NCBI GenBank assembly: GCA_039707465.1 | Contig: CM077651.1 | Location: forward strand, 24,169,019-24,233,018 | Reading direction: 5' to 3' | Length of the DNA: 64,000 nt | From: Rhabdophis nuchalis | Taxonomy: Eukaryota > Chordata > Lepidosauria > Squamata > Natricidae | Part shown: one piece after another, positions 57,380-64,000 of the stretch | Position numbering within the stretch: position 1 is the first letter of the stretch | How the letters are laid out: the number at the start of each line of letters is the position of its first letter | The notes under the pieces: model-generated | Database searches by the model: none | Told to the model about the DNA's origin: nothing | The model's input: the letters and a program-made list of their open reading frames with translations, nothing else | Program-made: the position numbers and the translations under genes

Positions 57380-57604
57380 GGTTAGTGAGTGCTCTACTAT
57401 CTGCCAAAAACTGGAGAAATCCTGTAAAAAACACTTCCGAAAACATTCCCTCAGTTTGAATTCTTTAAATACTGCTTTCTTAATCAGCAGTCTTTGCTAA
57501 AATCTAATTAAGGGAGATTTTGTTACAGTGGTATGAAATTACTTAAAGAAAAATTGCTACCTAAGAATCACCATGGATAGAATGATCACATTACACTATC
57601 AACA

Positions 57605-57775
57605 TTTCAGAATAATATAGTTGGGAGGAGATCTTGGATCTCTAGTCAACTCCTTGCTCAAACAGGAAACCCTATACAATTTTAGACAAATATTTTGGTT
57701 CCATGGCTATAAAATAAATTTTCTCCTTATTTCTAAAGTTTGTTTTAGGCCCCTCAGCTTTTTCTCAGGCTTAAT
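57605..57775 (-). mobile_element. CR1 LINE 3' end, old
   Basis: 'tagttgggaggagatcttgg', 'ctctagtcaactccttgctc', 'caggaaaccctatacaatt' and 'ttttctccttatttctaaag' match the minus-strand CR1 tail with many substitutions. Confidence 0.75.
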
Positions 57776-57837
57776 ATATTTGTGAATATAGTATTTCTGA
57801 ATATTAGGATTGATATCCACATTCAAATGTAGCACAT

Positions 57838-58390
57838 TTGGCATAGTTAAATTTATTGATTTATGGATTTATGTACCTACTCAACTTGTAAAAATGCAAC
57901 TCTGAGTGACATACAGTAATAAAAACAATACAATATTCCCAGCAATGAAGCAACACAGAATTATCAAAGACAAGGAATGCATAGTCAGGGTATATCACTA
58001 TATCCTCCATCTCTACAATATATCTAACATCTTGGGCCAAAGCCCAAGGGAACAGCCAGGCCTTCAAAGACTATCAGGGTCAGGATCAAATTTTTAAGGG
58101 GAGGTATTTCCACAGGACAGGAGTCACAAAAGAAAAGGTACCTCTCCTAAATCTCCCCTGATGGCATTAACTCAAGAAGAGGCTTGGCAGAATGCCCATT
58201 CTGCTGGAGCATATAGAATGGCAGAAAGATCTAGAGAGAGACAGTCCCACAAATAATTTGTTTATGAGCCATGAAGGGCTTTATAGGTAACAACTGACAA
58301 CTTGCATTGTATTTGAATTGTATTTGGAGGTCTACTGTGAGCCACTAAGTAGAGGTATCAGATGGCTTGCCATGATGTAGAAATTATTTG
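57838..58390. mobile_element. Old interspersed repeat, probably LINE-derived
   Basis: 'attgatttatggatttatg', 'cagccaggccttcaaagac', 'atttccacaggacagg' and 'gaagggctttataggtaaca' are words of an old amniote repeat also hinted at in 30905-31515 and 62777-63300. Strand and family not assigned. Confidence 0.4.
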
Positions 58391-58556
58391 GCTGTATCAC
58401 ATTGTTTGTTTGCTGCATTATTTCCATACATGAAATTAGAAGTAATTGAACCAGAATATGACTAGAATACAAGTATATTTAAAGGTAACTTAAAGCTTTC
58501 TGCACTAGTCTAAGAGTATATTTGAACTTTGTTGTTTTATTGTTTTCTTATAATAT

Positions 58557-58928
58557 ACTAGCTGATAACCCGGCATTGCCTGGATATTTATTTATAGGGG
58601 GAAAATGTCCGGACCAAATGTAATTTCTAATGTTGGATTTTCCCCCTTACCAGAGGGAGCCCCCTTGTAGAGTACTGTGAAGCCATTACCATGACAATTC
58701 CACTGCACTGTACAGTACAAGCCATTTTATGGCAGTACAGTAGAAGCCATTTTAAGGCACAACGGGCTGTATCATAACAAAACACACAGCCCGAGGGGTG
58801 TTAGGGATGTCTTACCCCCACATTATTTTTTTCCAGAGTAAGTCATCTGTGTACCAAGTTTGGTTGAAATTGCTCGAGGCATTCCATAGTTATGCTGGAA
58901 TACACACACACACACATTTTATATAGAT
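58557..58928 (+). mobile_element. Unclassified ACTAGCTGATAACC...TATATAGAT element
   Basis: Starts 'actagctgataacccggc' and ends 'cacattttatatagatt'. It contains two 'agaagccatttta'-type units, 'gtaccaagtttggttgaaat' and 'ccatagttatgctggaatac'. The terminal words are shared with the elements at 59541 and 60978. Confidence 0.75.
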
Positions 58929-59038
58929 TCAGAGTCAAAATTTGATCTGGGTTTGCACAACAAGTCAATGTACTGTAAATGGCTATGGTGTAGTTCAGTG
59001 AACGTGAGAACCTCATGACTATTGAGCAAGCCATGGCT

Positions 59039-59420
59039 TAGTGATGGCTAACCTTTTTGTCCTTGCATGCTGAAAGCATGCATGCTCCCCACCACCTGCA
59101 CCCCATTTTGGGCCTAGTAGGCCTCCCTGAAGCCTCCTGGGACCATAACAGGCACAGGGATGTGAGCGCCACACACCCCTGCACGACCCTTGCCCCCCCA
59201 TGCATGCATGCATGACCCCCACGCCTCCATGCACATGTGCGTGCATCTCCGACATGCACCTCACCTCCCACGCATGCGCGACAGAGACCAAAAATCAGCT
59301 GGTCGGCAGGAGGCATGCGTGCCTGCACAGTGGAGCTGAGCTGGGGTGATGGCGCGCATGCCCTTAGAGAGAGCTCTGTATGCCACCTGTGGTATGTGTG
59401 CCACAGGTTTGCAATCATGG
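59039..59420 (+). mobile_element. hAT-type MITE, 382 bp
   Basis: Starts 'tagtgatggctaaccttttt' and ends 'ccacaggtttgcaatcatgg'. Interior of 'catgcatgcatgcatgac' type repeats. No target duplication was recovered. Confidence 0.72.
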
Positions 59421-59540
59421 GGAAGGGGTGGTGGTGTTCACGTTCAGTTCAGAAGATGGCCTCCAGGTGGTGTTGCATGGTTTATGAACACTGCTCCCAT
59501 TACTGTAAATCGATTTCAGTTATTACCTATTTTATCTATC

Positions 59541-60977
59541 ACTAGCTATACCCAGCCACGCGTTGCTGTGGCCCAGTCTGGTTAAATGGCCAACCAATCT
59601 GTGTGTAGATCTACACCTGCACACATACACACAACCACCATATAACCCCCAACATACCTACCTACTGTATTTCTCCCTCTCTATCTATCCCTCTACCTAC
59701 ATACATACTGTATTTCTTCCTTTCTCCCTCTATCTACCTACCTACCTACTGTATTTCCCCTTCTCTATCCCTCTACCTACCTACCTACTGTATTTCTCCC
59801 TCTCTCTCTATTCCTCTACCTACCTACTGTATTTCTCGCTATCTATCTATACACCTACCTACCTACCTACAAACCGACTGTATTTCTTGCTCTCTATCTA
59901 TCCCCCTATCTACCTACCTACCTACATACATACATACATACCTACTGTGCTGTTCCCTATCTATCTATCCCCCTACCTACCAACCTACCTACCGTATTTC
60001 TCCCTATCTATCCCTCTATCTACCTACCTACCTAACTACCTACTGTATTTCTCCCTATCTATACACTCCCCTATCTACCTACCTACTATAATACAATAAT
60101 ACAATAGCAGAGTTGGAAGGGACCTCGGAGGTCATCTAGTCCAACTCCCTGCCTAGGTAGGAAGCCCTATACCATTTCAGACAAATGGCTGCCTAACATC
60201 TTCTTGAAGACTTGCAGTGTTGGGGCATTCACAACTTCTGGAGGCAATTTCTCTTCCACTGGTTAATTGTTCTAACTGTCAGGAAATTTCTCCTCAGTTC
60301 TAAGTTGCTTCTTTCCTTGATTAGTTTCCACCCATTGCTTCTTGTTCTGCCCTCAGGTGCTTTGGAGAATAGTTTGACTCCCTCTTCTTTGTGGCAACCC
60401 TCTCTCTCTATTCCCCTATCTACCTACCTACTGTAATACAATAGCAGAGTTGGAAGGGACCTCGGAGGTCATCTAGTCCAACTCCCTGCCTAGGCAGGAA
60501 GCCCTATACCATTTCAGACAAATGGCTATCCAACATCTTCTTGAAGACCTGCAGTGTTGGGGCATTCACAACTTCTGGAGGCAAGCTGTTCTACTGGTTA
60601 ATTGTTCTAACTGTCAGGAAATTTCTCCTTAGTTCTAAGTTGCTTCTCTCATTGATTAGTTTCTACCCATTGCTTCTTGTTCTGCCCTCAGGTGCTTTGG
60701 TGAATAGTTTGACTCCAGTGCTTTTTTGGTCCTAAGAGGCCTCCGTAGTTAATGACTGTTGGTGGGCGGAGTTACAGGGAGTAAAAACATTTTTCAGTTA
60801 GTAGCTTTTATTTATGTTTACTTTACACACGATACAAGTGTGCTAGGCACAAAATGAGTAGCTATTCTATTATCGGAAGTCCCTGGCTACATTGTGTGAA
60901 AGTTTGGTGTAAATTGGTCCAGTAGTTTTTTAGATTAGTGGATTCGTACAAACTATTTTACATTTTTATTTATATAG
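59541..60977 (+). mobile_element. Tandem element, copy 1 (1437 bp)
   Basis: Starts 'actagctatacccagccacg' and ends 'catttttatttatatag', directly joined to copy 2. It contains a (CTAC/CTAT)n section, a minus-strand CR1 tail at 60086-60402 and a second one at 60434-60716 produced by an internal duplication of about 345 bp, then an outer-element tail 'ctgttggtgggcggagttac'. The 178-codon frame over the microsatellite (SLSIYPSTY-type repeats) is not a gene. Confidence 0.85.
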
Positions 60978-62031
60978 ACTAGCTATACCCGGCCACGCGT
61001 TGCTGTGGCCCAGTCTGGTTAAATGGCCAACCAATTTGTGTGTAGATCTACACCTGCACACATACACACAACCACCATATAACCCCCAACCTACCTACCT
61101 ACTGTATTTCTCCCTCTCTATCTATCCCTCTACCTACCTACATACTGTATTTCTTCCTTTCTCCCTCTATCTATCTACCTACCTACCTACTGTATTTCCC
61201 CCTCTCTATCCCTCTACCTACCTACCTACTGTATTTCTCGCTATCTATCTATACACCTACCTACCTACCTACAAACCTACTGTATTTCTTCCTCTCTATC
61301 TATCCCCCTATCTACCTACCTACCTACGTACATACCTACTGTGCTGTTCCCTATCTATCTATCCCTCTACCTACCAACCTACCTACCGTATTTCTCCCTA
61401 TCTATCCCTCTATCTACATACCTACCTACCTACTGTATTTCTCCCTATCTATATATTCCCCTATCTACCTACCTACTGTAATACAATAATACAATAGCAG
61501 AGTTGGAAGGGACCTCGGAGGTCATCTAGTCCAACTCCCTGCCTAGGCAGGAAGCCCTATACCATTTCAGACAAATGGCTATCTAACATCTTCTTAAAGA
61601 CTTCCAGGGTTGGGGCATTCACAACTTCTGAAGACAAGCTGTTCCACTGATTAATTGTCCTAACTGTCAGGAAATTTCTCCTCAGTTCTAAGTTGCTTCT
61701 CTCCTTGATTAGTTTCCACCCATTGCTTCTAGTTCTGACCTCAGTTGCTTTGGAGAATAGTTTGACTCCAGTGCCTTTTTGGCCCTAAGAGGCCTCCGTA
61801 GTTAATGACTGTTGGTGGGCGGAGTTACAGGGAGTAAAAACATTTTTCAGTTAGTACCTTTTATTTGTGTTTACTTTACACACGATACAAGTGTGCTAGG
61901 CACAAAATGAGTAGCTATTCTATTATCGGAAGTCCTTGGCTACATTTTGTGAAAGTTTGGTGTAAATCGGTCCAGTAGTTTTTTAGATTAGTGGATTCGT
62001 ACAAACTATTTTACATTTTTGTTTATATAGA
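60978..62031 (+). mobile_element. Tandem element, copy 2 (about 1054 bp)
   Basis: Same start 'actagctatacccggccacg' and end 'tgtttatatagat', with a single minus-strand CR1 tail at 61479-61769. Nearly identical to copy 1 outside microsatellite length and the CR1 doubling, so the pair arose recently, by duplication. It ends 120 bp before exon 3. Confidence 0.87.
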
Positions 62032-62151
62032 TGATAAATAATATATATAAAATGCTCTAGGCTATGCTTATTATGTCAGCAATATTATTCCATTCATGTC
62101 TTTGCTTCTCTGTCTTTGCTTCCCTGTGATAGATCTTCTCTATTTTTACAG

Positions 62152-62255
62152 CATTGTTCAACCTCATACCAGTGGGACTTCGAGTTGTTGCTATCCAGGG
62201 TGTAAAAACAGGCTTGTATATAGCCCTAAATGGAGAAGGATTCCTTTATACATCA
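62152..62255 (+). CDS. FGF14: FGF14 exon 3
   Basis: 104 bp. Completes Thr103 and reads [20 protein letters not shown] followed by [14 protein letters not shown], ending in phase 0 after Ser137. This is the central trefoil part, near-invariant in FHFs. Acceptor 'ctatttttacag', donor 'gtaagt'. Differences from the mammalian text as I recall it: IAL for IAM, GFLYTS for GYLYPS. The exons encoding the rest of the trefoil and the C terminus are outside the window. Confidence 0.98.
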
Positions 62256-64000
62256 GTAAGTAGTGAATCATAGTTGTTATTTATAAAGTAGATCCAATTC
62301 AATCATAGAAAATTGTCTTGGGATTCTTACAGGAAAGACAACATAAATTCAAATAGTGCATTTTTTATTTTAAAAGTTTGATATTTTATTATTCTGCTTT
62401 ATTATTTTAATCAGACAAAAATGGAAGGTCACGACTAGGATAAGAAAATCTGTTTATATACACAGGAGGCAAATTAAGGCAAACTAAATTATATTGGAAT
62501 AACATGGTTTTCAGTGGAAGAGATACAGTATATTCACATGATTATTTATTCTACTGAAATCAATAAGATTCTAATCTATCTCAGTACATAGGATAATTTC
62601 AATATTTTCAGCAGAATAAATGATTAATAATTGCATAGTTTTCAGTTTGGAAATATGGTGAAAGGGTAATTTATAAATGCAAAACACGCTGACTATTTAA
62701 TGTGATTTATTACGTTGGTATGCCTATTAGGTGTATATTGTATGCTATACCTTTTCCTCTTGGAAACAGAATATGATGTTTTATTTATTTTATTGACTAG
62801 TAAATGTACACCACCTTTCTGTTTATATAAACATTCGAGACTACCTACAATAATTTCAAAAGAAGTCTATGATTAGTAGAATTGAGATCATTCAAATCAG
62901 TATCATTAAAATCAATTAACAGTTTGAAGTTGATAGGCCAGAAATATATATATTTTAATCCTGGGAGGGGGAGAAATGACTTCCACAACTAAGAAGCAAT
63001 AGTAGAGAGGGTTTTCTTCCGTATATTATTAGATAGAGAAGAATGGGGCCATTTTGTTCTGAGGTCATCATTGAAGTACAAGACTTGTATTCTTTTAAAA
63101 GTCAACATCAGCACCTTAAATTAAACAGCAAATAACTGGTGAATCAGATCTTTCATTGTACTGTATTCTCTGTTTCTCACATCATTTAGCAGCTTGACCA
63201 TTGTACTTGCCATGTTAAAGCACTTTTAGGATAATCCTGAAATCAAGATGTTATAATCAAGGTGTGGATAATTATCACTAAGTCTGATTGGCTCAGGAAA
63301 GGTCACAGTTGGCACATTAGCCATACATATGCAAATACACTCATCATTACTAGCAAATCTGATAACAGCTGAAGATCAAGGGACACTCCTAAACTGCAAA
63401 TCTGCTCTTTCCAGGGATGTGCAGGCCCATGCCAGATATATTTCACCTCAACCTCCAAGTCTAGTTTTCTCTTACCTCTTCTTACTGACATTTAATTTCA
63501 GCTTATTTTCATCCAGTCCCATTATCAAAATTAATCAGCATGCAGAAGTACTAATTGCTGCTTTGGGGGTCTGATGACAGAGAAGAGTAGCGCTAATCTC
63601 ATCAGTCTGCTATTTGTAACCTACTCTAAAGTTCTTAGCAGTGTCATGTAGCAGTTGACAGGGCAAGACATATTTCTGAAGAATATTATAGATCAACAAT
63701 CAAGTTATTAAATAGTGTTCCTCCAGCACACCTTCTGGGTATGCCTTGACAAAAATGATCAGAACCATTGCAAAGCAATGCCTCCCAGACACAAAATTCA
63801 CAGAGAGGTTTAGGAAAAACTAGTAGGGTTGCACCTTCAGACCCAATTTCCTATCTAGATCATATTGAGATGACCAAAGCAGGCTTAATATTACAAATAT
63901 TTAACTTGATATCTGTGGTACTCAACTGCTTTGAAACTCATCAAATTTGGTACTCGACTCATTTTGATGTGAAAATGTTGTCATTTCTTTGATACAAGCT
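62256..64000 (+). other. FGF14: FGF14 intron 3, 5' part
   Basis: AT-rich. 62777-63300 has words of the old interspersed repeat also seen at 57838-58390 ('gtcaacatcagcaccttaaa' type). No exon 4 is recognisable before the edge. Confidence 0.85.

Larger units (their letters stand above)
56762..62151 (+). other. FGF14: FGF14 intron 2
   Basis: 5,390 bp, phase 1, GTAAGT...TTTTTACAG. It begins with MITEs and CR1 debris and ends in the tandem repeat pair at 59541-62031. Confidence 0.95.

Noticed and set aside
59563..60099. 178-codon ORF with repeated LPTYLLYFSLSIY
   Set aside because: It is a translation of CTAC/CTAT microsatellite sequence in the tandem element, not a gene; the second copy shows the same at 61000-61497.
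62256..64000. FGF14 exon 4 near the right edge
   Set aside because: No sequence encoding the expected ELFTPECKFKESV start was found; the tail is intronic.

Overview
The window is vertebrate nuclear DNA, most likely from a squamate and probably a snake. It contains a tRNA-headed SINE with the GAACCTTTACCTT tail of Sauria SINEs, chicken-repeat-1 (CR1) LINE ends with ATTCTATT-type tails, L2/CR1-like LINE ends, many small hAT-type MITEs, and long GATA, GACA, CTAC and CT microsatellites. There is no prokaryotic or viral gene organisation. The species call is an inference; no mitochondrial or clade-diagnostic gene is present.

The only protein-coding gene I can support is the 5' part of FGF14 (fibroblast growth factor homologous factor 4), plus strand, isoform 1A. 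Exon 1A coding sequence is at 23669-23864, exon 2 at 56651-56761 and exon 3 at 62152-62255. The junctions join in frame (phase 1, phase 1, phase 0) into 137 codons. Exons 2 and 3 are 111 and 104 bp, the sizes I recall for this family. The remaining exons lie beyond the right edge. A GC-rich, CpG-rich region at about 22.1-23.9 kb surrounds exon 1A and is the likely promoter; it holds a cluster of small upstream ORFs. Everything left of about 22 kb is upstream DNA. If the gene is built as in mammals, that is the long intron between the distal exon 1B and exon 1A, but exon 1B was not found.

Layout: 1-22.1 kb is upstream or intronic DNA packed with repeats (L2-like LINE ends, CR1, MITEs, one nested SINE, one 62-bp perfect CR1 palindrome). 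22.1-23.9 kb is the promoter, 5' leader and exon 1A. 23.9-56.65 kb is intron 1; its first third (24.3-30.9 kb) has no repeat I recognise and its second half is rich in insertions. 56.76-62.15 kb is intron 2, with a 2.5-kb head-to-tail tandem pair of an unclassified element carrying CR1 fragments and CTAC/CTAT microsatellites; the pair ends about 120 bp before exon 3. 62.26-64 kb is the start of intron 3.

A-type FHFs are intracellular, non-secreted FGF relatives that bind the C-terminal tail of voltage-gated sodium channels. The exon 1A peptide is the part that imposes long-term inactivation; exons 2 and 3 encode the first part of the beta-trefoil core. I found no novel multi-gene system. The most interesting points are in the transposable-element archaeology (exact target-site duplications, nested insertions, the palindrome, the tandem duplication), the uORF cluster and GT-rich donor of exon 1A, and one unexplained minus-strand ORF at 8560-8820.
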